Below are positions 27,420-34,684 of a stretch of 64,000 nt of DNA, piece by piece (positions within the stretch are counted from its first letter, which is position 1; every line of letters begins with the position of its first letter). The DNA is taken from contig JAIXSE010000023.1 of NCBI GenBank assembly GCA_027484825.1, positions 1 through 64,000 of the forward strand, written 5' to 3'. Below the pieces are notes generated by a model that saw nothing but the letters and a program-made list of their open reading frames with translations, had not been told where the DNA came from and did not search any database. The translations under genes and the position numbers were made by a program. The stretch is from Rubrivivax sp. Its GTDB lineage: Bacteria > Pseudomonadota > Gammaproteobacteria > Burkholderiales > Burkholderiaceae_C.

Positions 27420-28445
27420 TCAGGCGGGCTGGGCTTCCACCGGGTCCGCCGCGTCCACGGCGTGCGCCAGCATGTGCACCGTCGGCCCGCCAAGGTCCGC
27501 CAGCCAGTCGTCGTCCGAGCCCTCGTTCATGCCCTCGAGCAGGAAGGTGGAGAGGTAGCGCTCGCCGGTGTCCGGCAGCATGGCCAGCAGCACCGAGCCG
27601 GCCGGGGCCTCACGGGCCACGTCCAGCGCCGTTGCCACCGTGGCGCCGGCGGAGAGGCCCACAAAAATGCCCTCCTCCGCCGCCAGCCGCCGCGACGTGT
27701 CCCGCCCGACCACTTCATCGATCGGCCGCAGCTCATCAATCACACTCGGGTCCAGCACGCTGGGCACGAAGTTGGGCGCCCATCCCTGGATCTGGTGCAC
27801 CTGCCAGGGCTGGCCCGCCAGCACCGCCGCATTGGCCGGCTCCGCGGCCACCACCCGCACCTGCGGACGGGCCAGCTTGAGCATCTGGCCCACGCCGGTC
27901 AGCGTGCCGGTGGTGCCGAAGCCGGTGACGAAGTAGTCGAGCCGCTTGCCGGCGAAGTCGCTGAGGATTTCGGCGGCGGTGGTCTCGCGGTGGAAGGCCG
28001 GGTTGGCGGGGTTGTCGAACTGACGGGCGCGGAACCAGCCGTGGCGGGCCGCGAGTTCATCGGCGATCCGGTTGCCCCCGCTGCTGCCCAGCGCGGCCGG
28101 GAACAGCAGCACCTTGCCGCCATAGGCGCGGATCAGCTTGCGGCGCTCGATCGAATACGAATCCGACATCACCGCCACAAACCGATACCCGCGCGCCGCC
28201 GCCACCATGGCCAGCGCAATGCCGACATTGCCGGAGGTGCATTCGCAGATCGTGTCGCCCGGCTTGAGCAGGCCCTTGGCTTCAGCGTCCAGCACAACGG
28301 CCAGTGCGAGGCGGTCCTTGACCGACCCGCCAGGGTTGAAGGATTCGACCTTGACGTAGAGGCTCACATGCGGCGGCGCCACGCGATGCAGCTTGACGAT
28401 GGGGGTGCGGCCGATGGTGTCGAGGATGCTGTTGTAGAGAGGCAT
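27420..28445 (-). CDS. Cysteine synthase-like PLP enzyme, DcsD-like (O-ureido-L-serine synthase candidate)
   Basis: A 341-residue fold-type II PLP enzyme of the O-acetylserine sulfhydrylase family. Lys43 in NPGGSVKDR binds PLP; the substrate loop TSGNVG (70-75) has Val where the canonical loop has Thr. The cofactor phosphate loop is GFGTTGTLTG (175-184). DcsD joins O-acetyl-L-serine with hydroxyurea to give O-ureido-L-serine. Here it follows the arginase-like gene by 88 bp and precedes the acetyltransferase that would provide its substrate. AGGA lies 7 bp before the start. Ordinary cysteine synthesis remains possible for the enzyme alone, but the operon argues against that. Confidence 0.87.
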   Translation of the reverse strand: MPLYNSILDTIGRTPIVKLHRVAPPHVSLYVKVESFNPGGSVKDRLALAVVLDAEAKGLLKPGDTICECTSGNVGIALAMVAAARGYRFVAVMSDSYSIERRKLIRAYGGKVLLFPAALGSSGGNRIADELAARHGWFRARQFDNPANPAFHRETTAAEILSDFAGKRLDYFVTGFGTTGTLTGVGQMLKLARPQVRVVAAEPANAAVLAGQPWQVHQIQGWAPNFVPSVLDPSVIDELRPIDEVVGRDTSRRLAAEEGIFVGLSAGATVATALDVAREAPAGSVLLAMLPDTGERYLSTFLLEGMNEGSDDDWLADLGGPTVHMLAHAVDAADPVEAQPA

Positions 28446-28533
28446 GGTGGTGTCCTGGTGAGAGGGATGAGGATGGGGATGTGAAGGGATCGAAGGATGG
28501 ATCGAAGGATGAATAGCGCGATGAATGAAGCGA

Positions 28534-29370
28534 TCACGAGCGGCACACGGCCGGGCGCTCCCCGCGTTGATCGAATACGGGCGCCACGATGTCCAGAATC
28601 ACGTCGAGCGCTGCGGCATTGACCGCTTCATCGAGCGAGGCGTTGAACTCGGCCAGTTCGATGCCGCGCAATTGCGCCGCGGGGATCGCCTCGAACAGCG
28701 CGCGGATCTGCGACGGATGCAATCCGTTGGGTACGACGTAGTCGGCCGGCAGATGCCCCGGCTCCAGCACATCCCAGTCGATGTGCACCCAGACGGGGGC
28801 TTGCCCGATGGCCGCCAGCACCGCTTCGGGCGTGACCTGCGCGGGAGGCAGGATGCGCACGCCGGCCTGGGTGAGCAGCGCCTGCTCCGCCGCGTCGATG
28901 TCGCGGGCACCGACCAGCACCACCTGGCGGGGCTGCAGGCCGGCGCCGTGGCCGCTGTCCCACAGCCCGCAGGCGCCGGCCAGCACCATGCCGCCGAGGT
29001 AGCCGGAGCCGGTGGTGTCCGGCGTGTTGAAGTCGCCATGTGCATCGATCCAGAGCACCACCGCGTCGGGATGCTCCTGCGCCACGCGAGGCAGGCTGGC
29101 CAGGCTCGCCGAGCAGGTGTTGGACAGCATCACCGTCAGGGGCTGGCTGCGCAGGCTGCGGTCGATGGCGTCGCGCAGGCCCAGCAGCGTGTCGCGGGCT
29201 TGCGGCAGGCTGTCTCGCCAGTCGTCCTGCGCAGCAGGCTGCGGCTGGCCGATGGCGCGGATGCCAAACCCATAACGCTGCTGCAGGGCCTGCGCCGTGC
29301 GGGCGGCGCCTTCGATCATGCGCGGAGCGCGGTCGGCCACGCGGCCTTGGGACACGATCAGTTCAATCAT
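28534..29370 (-). CDS. Arginase-like hydrolase, DcsB-like (N-hydroxy-L-arginine amidinohydrolase candidate)
   Basis: A 278-residue ureohydrolase-fold protein. The binuclear metal motif WIDAHGDFNTP (Asp109, His111, Asp113) and HIDWD (Asp198, Asp200) are intact. The usual GGDHS metal-ligand segment is replaced by LSNTCSAS, placing Cys86 at the His position, and the SGNLHG segment with the arginase general acid/base His reads SGYLGG (Gly126). These are the two active-site differences known for DcsB, which cleaves N-hydroxy-arginine, not arginine, to release hydroxyurea. The start overlaps the stop of the previous gene as ATGA, so the two are translationally coupled. Confidence 0.9.
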   Translation of the reverse strand: MIELIVSQGRVADRAPRMIEGAARTAQALQQRYGFGIRAIGQPQPAAQDDWRDSLPQARDTLLGLRDAIDRSLRSQPLTVMLSNTCSASLASLPRVAQEHPDAVVLWIDAHGDFNTPDTTGSGYLGGMVLAGACGLWDSGHGAGLQPRQVVLVGARDIDAAEQALLTQAGVRILPPAQVTPEAVLAAIGQAPVWVHIDWDVLEPGHLPADYVVPNGLHPSQIRALFEAIPAAQLRGIELAEFNASLDEAVNAAALDVILDIVAPVFDQRGERPAVCRS

Positions 29371-30131
29371 GGTGTGGAGGTGCTGGTGGAGAGACGTTGG
29401 AGGAAGGGGCACTGGTCGGCGCGCGGACCGTTGTGGTCCAGCAGGCCGTACTGCCACCATTCGCGGCTGTCGGCGCCGAAGAAGCCCAGTTGGGGGGCGT
29501 GCGGCTGGCCGTCATAGCGCTCGATGCGCTGGCGAATGTTGGTGCGGACCTGGCGGCCGCCGGGGGTGTTGCCCGCGAAGATGTCAAAGCGCTCCCGCGG
29601 GTTGATCACGAAGAGAAAGTGACGGCCCAGGTTGCGGCTTCGGCGCGCCTGATGGGCCGGATGGCTCATGTTGACGAACAGGGGCATGCCGTCGAAACAC
29701 ATGGACCAGTCGGCGGCATCGGGGTTCTCTCCGACGTGGTCGGGCCATGGGGCCGGGTCTTGTTCATGCAAGGCCTGCAGCACGCGCCATCCGAAGGCGT
29801 GATAGGCCTCGGTGGCATCCGCCTCGACAGCGGCGCGGGAGAAACCCACCACCAGCGGATAGGCCGTATCCAGGCTCCCATCCCAGGCACGGGAGAGATG
29901 GACATACTCGCTCAAACCCGCAGCGAGGTGCCGGAGTCCGGTGTTTTTCACATCCGGCACAAATATGAAGCGGATGAGTTTTTTCTTGAAGGCATTCTTC
30001 GAAAAAACACACGGAAAACCGGAGTCTCCGGACAGTCTGGATTCCAGATCGTGCAATATCTCCTTCCACCATGCGGGTGAATCACTGGATATTTGTGCCT
30101 GCGTCAGAAGCGGTGAGGACAAACCGTTCAT
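29367..30131 (-). CDS. YqcI/YcgG family protein, DcsA-like (haem-dependent L-arginine N-hydroxylase candidate)
   Basis: A 254-residue soluble protein of the YqcI/YcgG family. Typical segments are FPCVF (39-43), MPLFVNMSHPAHQARRSRNL (149-168), FVINPRERFD (174-183) and NIRQRIERYD (198-207). DcsA of the D-cycloserine cluster belongs to this family and is a haem protein that hydroxylates the guanidine of L-arginine. Here it is the first gene of the operon and is coupled by an ATGA overlap to the DcsB-like hydrolase that would act on its product. ATG 30131 is used; a TTG six codons upstream is the alternative. AGGA lies about 10 bp before the ATG. Confidence 0.85.
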   Translation of the reverse strand: MNGLSSPLLTQAQISSDSPAWWKEILHDLESRLSGDSGFPCVFSKNAFKKKLIRFIFVPDVKNTGLRHLAAGLSEYVHLSRAWDGSLDTAYPLVVGFSRAAVEADATEAYHAFGWRVLQALHEQDPAPWPDHVGENPDAADWSMCFDGMPLFVNMSHPAHQARRSRNLGRHFLFVINPRERFDIFAGNTPGGRQVRTNIRQRIERYDGQPHAPQLGFFGADSREWWQYGLLDHNGPRADQCPFLQRLSTSTSTP

Positions 30132-30474
30132 GAATGATGATTCCTGCAAACGGCCACGGCGGGGCCAGGCCTGGCGCCAAGCAGCCGCCAGGGGGACGTG
30201 AAAAAGCGGGGGAATGCGCGGAACCGAAGCGCCCGTGTCAGGCCGGCGGGAGCCTGGCCAGGAGACCGTCTTTCATTATTTGAAACCCGAATATCAAGCG
30301 ATTCAGTTCAGCGACGGGCTCAGGATATCCAGACCGGAAACTTTGAAGAAGGTACGCTTTGGATGAATTAAATAGGTCTGTTACCGACGCACATTTGGGC
30401 CGAACACCCCTGTTCGTGGCATTGAAATATGCAGCGCACGCTCCGACGCATCCGGGTTCGATAACCGTTTGGCG

Positions 30475-30490
30475 CTGTTTTGCAAAACAG
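30475..30490. promoter_or_regulatory. Perfect 16-bp palindrome, candidate operator for the cycloserine-like operon
   Basis: CTGTTTTGCAAAACAG reads identically on both strands. It lies 344-359 bp upstream of the dcsA-like start in the AT-richer stretch. The form CT-N12-AG is the general layout of LuxR-type quorum-sensing boxes, though other dimeric regulators could use it. Confidence 0.45.
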
Positions 30491-30800
30491 TTGCAAGAGC
30501 TAGACGGGAAAACCCGGGAGCGCGGGGAGGCATCCGGGTATTGAACAGATCCAGGAAGCGAAGGGTCGCGGGGGGTTGTGGAGGGGTTGTGGCGCAGCGT
30601 CGAGTCGTGCCCCGCATGCAAGCGACGTGGCGCCTGCGCCCTCATCAACTTAGGCGTTGACCGAGCGCAAGGGCGAGCGCACAACGCGATGGAGAGCCCC
30701 ACGACCTTGACTGAGCGCAAGGCCGCGGACGGCGTGCAGGCGCACGCTCTGACCCATGCCCTTGAAGCAATCTCGCCGAGAGGGCCGCAAGGAGAAAGCC

Positions 30801-30944
30801 ATGATTGCCCTGACCCTGTTCACCCGTCTGTGCGCTGTTGTTCGTCAAGTCGCGCTTGCGCTGCAAGCGGGGTATGGACGCAGCGGCTTGCGGGCGACCT
30901 CAGCCTTGTCCCGGGTGATGGAAGGCGGCAGCGCAGGCGGCTGA
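30801..30944 (+). CDS. Possible 47-residue protein of unknown function
   Basis: The only support is a near-ideal ribosome-binding site, AAGGAG at 30790-30795, six bases before ATG 30801. The encoded peptide starts MIALTLFTRLCAVVRQVALAL, a short amphipathic/hydrophobic segment, then becomes Gly/Ser-rich. No family was recognised and the surrounding DNA has no other gene. It may be spurious. Confidence 0.25.
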   Translation: MIALTLFTRLCAVVRQVALALQAGYGRSGLRATSALSRVMEGGSAGG

Positions 30945-31053
30945 AGCCGCGCCTCGCGCCACCACCCTCGGCTGAGACTCGCTCCCGCGAGCTCAGCGAT
31001 GCTGTTCAGCCTCAGTGCTGCTGGGCGAGGTGCCTGTCAGCCCGCGCTCTGCA

Positions 31054-31183
31054 GCCTGCAAGCCTGCAAGCCTGCAAGCCTGCAAGCCTGCAGCTCTGTA
31101 ACCCTACAAGCCTGCAGCTCTGTAACCCTACAAGCTTGCAGCCCTGTAGGAACCCTGCAAGCCTGCAGCATTGCAGCCCTGCA
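31054..31183. repeat. Tandem repeat array built on GCCTGCAA
   Basis: Four perfect 8-bp GCCTGCAA units at 31054-31085 are followed by two identical 24-bp units (31086-31109 and 31110-31133), each starting GCCTGCAG and containing CTCTGTAACCCTACAA. Decaying copies continue to about 31183. The array stops just beyond the 3' end of the minus-strand MFS gene. There are no unique spacers, so it is a simple microsatellite-like array and not CRISPR. Confidence 0.9.
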
Positions 31184-31188
31184 ACGCA

Positions 31189-32451
31189 TCATCCATGACG
31201 CGCCGCGAGTTCCTGCTGCTTGCGACCCGCCGTCGCCCACAGCACCATGGCGAACACGGCGCCCACCACGCTGCACAGGCCGAAGAACAACATCATGTCG
31301 TTGTAGCCGGCCGGATTCTGCGCACTCGCCCCTGCGCGGGTATTGAGCCACCCGGCGATCAGGTTCGCAGCGCCGATGCCTGCGTTCTGCACCACCCACA
31401 TCAGCCCGATGGCGGTGCCGAAGCGATGCGGCGCCACCACCTTGCTGGCCAGCGGCCACATCACCGCCGGCACCAGGGAGAAGCTGATGCCGATCAGCGC
31501 GGTGGACACCCACAGGCCGGAGTGGCTCAGGGCCATCACCGCCAGCGACACCGGCAGCAGCACCGCACCGAATGCCAGGAACGGGGCATAACGCCCCACC
31601 CGGTCACACAACCAGCCGAAGGCCGGCGTGGCAAACACGGCAGCCAGGAACACGTAGCTGTTCATCTCCCCCGCCGCCGCCAGATCCAGCCCATGCACAT
31701 GCTGGAAGTACTTGATGGAGAAGGTGCTCCGAAACGCCAGGATCACGGAATACCAAAGCACGCACAGCACCAGCAAAAACCAATAGGCCTTGCCGAAATG
31801 CAGCAGGTCCCGCCACACAAACGGCTGAGCCTGCGGCGCAGCCACCTGCTTGGCCGAGGCCGCCACCCGGCGGTCCAGCCACCAGTACAGCAAGGCGGCC
31901 GCAAACGAGGCGGCGGCCATGGCTGCGGCAATCAGCAACGGCGGCTGCCAGCCCTGCGCATAGGCGTGCGGGAACCAGGTCGGGGACATGTCGGTGGAAT
32001 AGGACCCCAGCCGCCCCAGGGACAGCGCCAGGCCCATGGTGAAGGCCACATTGCTGCCTGCGAAGTATTCGGCCAGCACCGCCAGGGTCGAGATGCCGAA
32101 GGTTTCCGCGCCAATGCCAAACAGCAGACGCCCGGCCACCATGCCTTCGAAGTTGGGACTCAAGGCCGTCAGCAGTGCGCCGACCAGGCAGATGGCCGCC
32201 GTGCCCAGCGTCACCTTGGCGGCGCCGAAGCGGTCCACCAGGACGCCGCCGAGCAGGATCAACACCACGTTGGGCAGGTTGTAGACGGCATTGAGCAGGC
32301 CGACCTGCGTGTCGCTGAAGCCGCGCTGGGTCTGCAGCGCATCGGCCACCGGGCCGATGGAGTCATAGACGTAATAGTTGCCGTACAGCGCCGCGGCCAC
32401 CAGGCCGCAGATCCACCAGGCCGTTGCACGGCTGGGAGTGTTGGGGGTCAT
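31189..32451 (-). CDS. MFS transporter
   Basis: A 420-residue major facilitator protein with 12 predicted helices. It has GGVLVDRFGAAKVTLG after helix 2 and CDRVGRYAPFLAFG at the equivalent loop of the second half. The layout resembles anion:cation symporter or nitrate/phthalate-type MFS members rather than drug exporters, but substrate is unknown. ATG 32451 gives a normal N-terminus; longer frames add non-conserved sequence. It is separated from the cycloserine-like operon by 1 kb and need not belong to it. Confidence 0.85.
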   Translation of the reverse strand: MTPNTPSRATAWWICGLVAAALYGNYYVYDSIGPVADALQTQRGFSDTQVGLLNAVYNLPNVVLILLGGVLVDRFGAAKVTLGTAAICLVGALLTALSPNFEGMVAGRLLFGIGAETFGISTLAVLAEYFAGSNVAFTMGLALSLGRLGSYSTDMSPTWFPHAYAQGWQPPLLIAAAMAAASFAAALLYWWLDRRVAASAKQVAAPQAQPFVWRDLLHFGKAYWFLLVLCVLWYSVILAFRSTFSIKYFQHVHGLDLAAAGEMNSYVFLAAVFATPAFGWLCDRVGRYAPFLAFGAVLLPVSLAVMALSHSGLWVSTALIGISFSLVPAVMWPLASKVVAPHRFGTAIGLMWVVQNAGIGAANLIAGWLNTRAGASAQNPAGYNDMMLFFGLCSVVGAVFAMVLWATAGRKQQELAARHG

Positions 32452-32759
32452 GCCAGATGCTCGAGAGCGGATCGGGGTCGATCCAGAGTGCGCGATTCTC
32501 CGGGATTCCCGCAGCAGTCCCGCGGAATTTCCGAATGCGGGCGGCAAGCGTGATCCAGAGGGTGCCTCAAGCCAGGGGCTTTTGACGACATCTGCGCTGC
32601 AAACCCAGTCACTTTTGCACGCCCCTCGCCCGGGCGTGGCCCGGTTTGCAAGCAGATGTTGTGGCGTTGTCACCGCGTTGCAGTTGGAGAGCTTCCCGTC
32701 TGGGAAGGCAACAGCGCTGCGGCTATCCTGAGGCCATCTCGTTCAAACTGATCGTGCTC

Positions 32760-33227
32760 ATGAGCTCACGTCTCCTGCGTTCCGCGCTGTTCTCGTCCAT
32801 CACCGCTGTGCTGCTGACGGCCACAGGGGCCAATGCCTGGGCCGCCTGCCGGGTCCTGACGCCGCCGGAAGGCTGGTCCGCCAGCACCGTCCAGTGGGAA
32901 GGCGCCTGCATCGGCGACAACGCTGACGGATTGGGCGTGCTGAAGGAGTTGCAAGGCAGCTCGGTCAAGCGCAGCTTCCTGGGCCGGGCCTCCAAGGGCG
33001 ATCTGCTGCTGGGCGTGCTGGAAGAGCCGGGCAAGCCGTGGGTGGCCGGGCACTTCGACAAAGGCCGCCTGCTGCCCACCGAGGACCGCTGGCCGGCCAT
33101 CAGTGCCTTTGAAGAAGCCGCCAAGGCCGCAGCCGAAGCCGCGGCCCGTCTGGAGGCCGCCGGTGACAAGCCGGGCGCGCAGGCGCTGCGCGAGAAGTCG
33201 GATCTGCTGCGCAAGCAGATGGAGTGA
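32760..33227 (+). CDS. Secreted protein of unknown function
   Basis: A 155-residue protein with a clear signal peptide (hydrophobic LFSSITAVLLTATGANAWA, cleavage probably after AWA). The mature part starts with a Cys-containing segment (ACRVLTPPEGW) and GACIGDNADGLGVLKEL, which resembles a degenerate MORN-like repeat. It ends in an Ala/Glu-rich helix (about residues 110-150). No enzyme motif is visible. ATG 32760 was chosen because it places the signal peptide at the N-terminus. Convergent with the glutaminyl cyclase gene. Confidence 0.7.
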   Translation: MSSRLLRSALFSSITAVLLTATGANAWAACRVLTPPEGWSASTVQWEGACIGDNADGLGVLKELQGSSVKRSFLGRASKGDLLLGVLEEPGKPWVAGHFDKGRLLPTEDRWPAISAFEEAAKAAAEAAARLEAAGDKPGAQALREKSDLLRKQME

Positions 33228-33305
33228 CGCGGCTGGCGGTGTGTTCTGGCGGATGTGTTGGACCTCCCGCCAGGGGTCAGCGCGAGGCCGCCTTGGAGAC
33301 CGCCT

Positions 33306-34145
33306 TCAGCGCCGCGGCCCCGCCGCCTTCACAAGCTGCACCTCAAACAGCTTGGGCCAGAGCTTGCCGGTCACGAACAGGCGTTTGGCCTTGGCGTCGT
33401 AGGCGATGCCGTTGGGTACGTCCTCGCCCTGCGCGTCAGGATTGCGTTCCGTCATCAGACCGGTCAGGTCGATCCAGCCGGTGACCTTGCCACTGGCCGG
33501 ATCGATGCGCGCAATGCGGTCGGTCTGCCAGATGTTGGCCAGCACCTCGCCCTCCACCCATTCCAGCTCATTGAGCTTCTCCACCGGCTTGCCGCCCGCC
33601 GTCACCCGCACGCGGCGCGTCTCCTTGAAGGAGACCGGATCGATGAAGCGCAACTCCGGCGTGCCGTCGCTCATGATCAGCTCCTTGCCGTTCTGGGTCA
33701 GGCCCCAGCCTTCACCGGCATAGCTGAACTTGCGCCACAGTTTGAGAGTGTTGATGTCCAGCACATAGCCGATCTGGTCGGTCCAGGTCAGGCCGATGAC
33801 GCGGTCGCCCCAGTTCGTGATGCCTTCCCCGAAGACTTCGGCCGGCAGGCTGGTGTCCATCACCACCTCGCCGGTCTCCAGCTTGACCTTGCGGATGCCG
33901 GAGCGGCCCTTCAGGCCGGTGCTCTCCCACATGAAGCCGTCCTTGAAGAACAGGCCCTCGGTGAACGCGCCGCGGTCGTGGGGATAGGCCTTCACCACCC
34001 TCACGGTGTAGACGGGCAGGCCCGCATCGGCCGCCGTGGCCGCAGGCGCTTGCAGATGCAGCGCCAGGGCGCCGACCGCCAGCAGGCCCTTGCCGGCCCA
34101 GGACATCAGGGCCCGACGGCCCATGGGAGACAGGATGGTGCGCAT
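33306..34145 (-). CDS. Glutaminyl-peptide cyclotransferase (plant/bacterial-type beta-propeller)
   Basis: A 279-residue exported enzyme that cyclises N-terminal glutamine to pyroglutamate. A signal peptide (GLLAVGALALHLQAPAATA) precedes a five-bladed propeller. Family motifs are PHDRGAFTEGLFF, WESTGLKGRSGI, GLTWTDQIGYVLD, MSDGTPELRFIDP, LNELEWVEGEVLANIW and PNGIAYD near the C-terminus. It is divergent from the iron-uptake operon and convergent with the secreted protein gene; the Fur box region between the operon and this gene may influence both. Confidence 0.9.
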   Translation of the reverse strand: MRTILSPMGRRALMSWAGKGLLAVGALALHLQAPAATAADAGLPVYTVRVVKAYPHDRGAFTEGLFFKDGFMWESTGLKGRSGIRKVKLETGEVVMDTSLPAEVFGEGITNWGDRVIGLTWTDQIGYVLDINTLKLWRKFSYAGEGWGLTQNGKELIMSDGTPELRFIDPVSFKETRRVRVTAGGKPVEKLNELEWVEGEVLANIWQTDRIARIDPASGKVTGWIDLTGLMTERNPDAQGEDVPNGIAYDAKAKRLFVTGKLWPKLFEVQLVKAAGPRR

Positions 34146-34266
34146 GAGAGTTCCAGAGGAAGGCCCCGCAATCTACACGATTCCGCACCCGGGGCGGACG
34201 GGCTGGCCGCAGAGCGCCCAGGCACCGGTTTCCCCGCGCCGAATGCCCGTTTTTTCTGTCACTCCC

Positions 34267-34285
34267 GATAGGAATCATTCTCATC
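34267..34285. promoter_or_regulatory. Fur box upstream of the iron-uptake membrane operon
   Basis: The minus strand reads GATGAGAATGATTCCTATC, close to the beta-proteobacterial Fur site built from GAGAAT/ATTNTC half sites. It lies 74-92 bp upstream of the DUF3649-like gene and in the shared promoter region with the glutaminyl cyclase gene, indicating iron repression of the operon. Confidence 0.75.
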
Positions 34286-34358
34286 TTGTAGGACACTGCG
34301 GCCTCGGTCGGCGAGTCTCCCGGGTCCCCGGGGCCGCTGTGATTGCCGCTTCCACACC

Positions 34359-34670
34359 ATGACGTCCTCGACAACGCTGAGCCGCGTGCGGCCCGCGCTG
34401 CCTTGGGTCCTCCGCATTCTTGCGGCGACCCTGGGTGGCTACCTCTTTTGCTGGGGCTTCATCGCCCTGACGCTGGCCGGCGGCTATGCGGCGGGCATGT
34501 CCTTCCACGATGCCGAGCACCTGTCCGCGATGCTGGGCATGCTCGTCTTTCTGGGCCTGTTCCTCTGGGCCTTCGCCGCGCGCAGCGTGCTGCGGGTCTG
34601 GGTGACGCTGCTGGCGGGCGGCGGTTTGATGGCGGGTGCGGCGGCGCTGGTGCAGCGCGCGCTGGTTTGA
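34359..34670 (+). CDS. Small iron-uptake-associated membrane protein, DUF3649-like
   Basis: A 103-residue protein with three predicted membrane helices (LRILAATLGGYLFCWGFIAL, LGMLVFLGLFLWAFAARSVL, VWVTLLAGGGLMAGAAALV). AFAARSVLRVW is typical of the DUF3649/iron uptake protein family found before PepSY membrane proteins. It is the first gene of a three-gene unit behind a Fur box; the next gene begins 14 bp downstream. The molecular role is unknown. Confidence 0.75.
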   Translation: MTSSTTLSRVRPALPWVLRILAATLGGYLFCWGFIALTLAGGYAAGMSFHDAEHLSAMLGMLVFLGLFLWAFAARSVLRVWVTLLAGGGLMAGAAALVQRALV

Positions 34671-34684
34671 TCGGAGACGTCCTG

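Larger units (their letters stand above)
30132..31188. other. About 1 kb without a convincing gene, upstream of the cycloserine-like operon
   Basis: From about 30250 to 30500 the DNA is clearly poorer in G+C than its surroundings and probably holds the operon promoter; no -35/-10 pair could be chosen with confidence. A leader inverted repeat CCTGGCG/CGCCAGG lies at 30170-30192. A perfect palindrome lies at 30475-30490. From 30560 to 31050 there is G+C-rich DNA with one possible very small gene (30801-30944). The block ends in the tandem repeats at 31054-31183. A minus-strand frame at 30238-30720 has unconvincing composition and may be a decayed gene. Confidence 0.5.

Noticed and set aside
26162-28445. 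Ordinary cysteine and methionine biosynthesis genes (cysK and metX)
   Set aside because: No metW or sulphur-assimilation neighbours; both genes sit in a tight operon with DcsA-, DcsB- and DcsG-like genes, and the TSGNTG loop is altered.
28534-29370. Housekeeping arginase or agmatinase
   Set aside because: A Cys replaces the metal-binding His and the catalytic His is missing, as in DcsB.
30238-30720. 160-codon minus-strand frame upstream of the dcsA-like gene
   Set aside because: No ribosome-binding site, no convincing start, mixed composition and no motif; at most a decayed gene.
31054-31183. CRISPR array
   Set aside because: Units are 8 and 24 bp, contiguous, without unique spacers, and no cas genes are in the window.
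31189-32451. Second transporter as part of the cycloserine-like cluster
   Set aside because: It is separated by about 1 kb of gene-free DNA and looks like an uptake-type MFS protein; membership cannot be supported.
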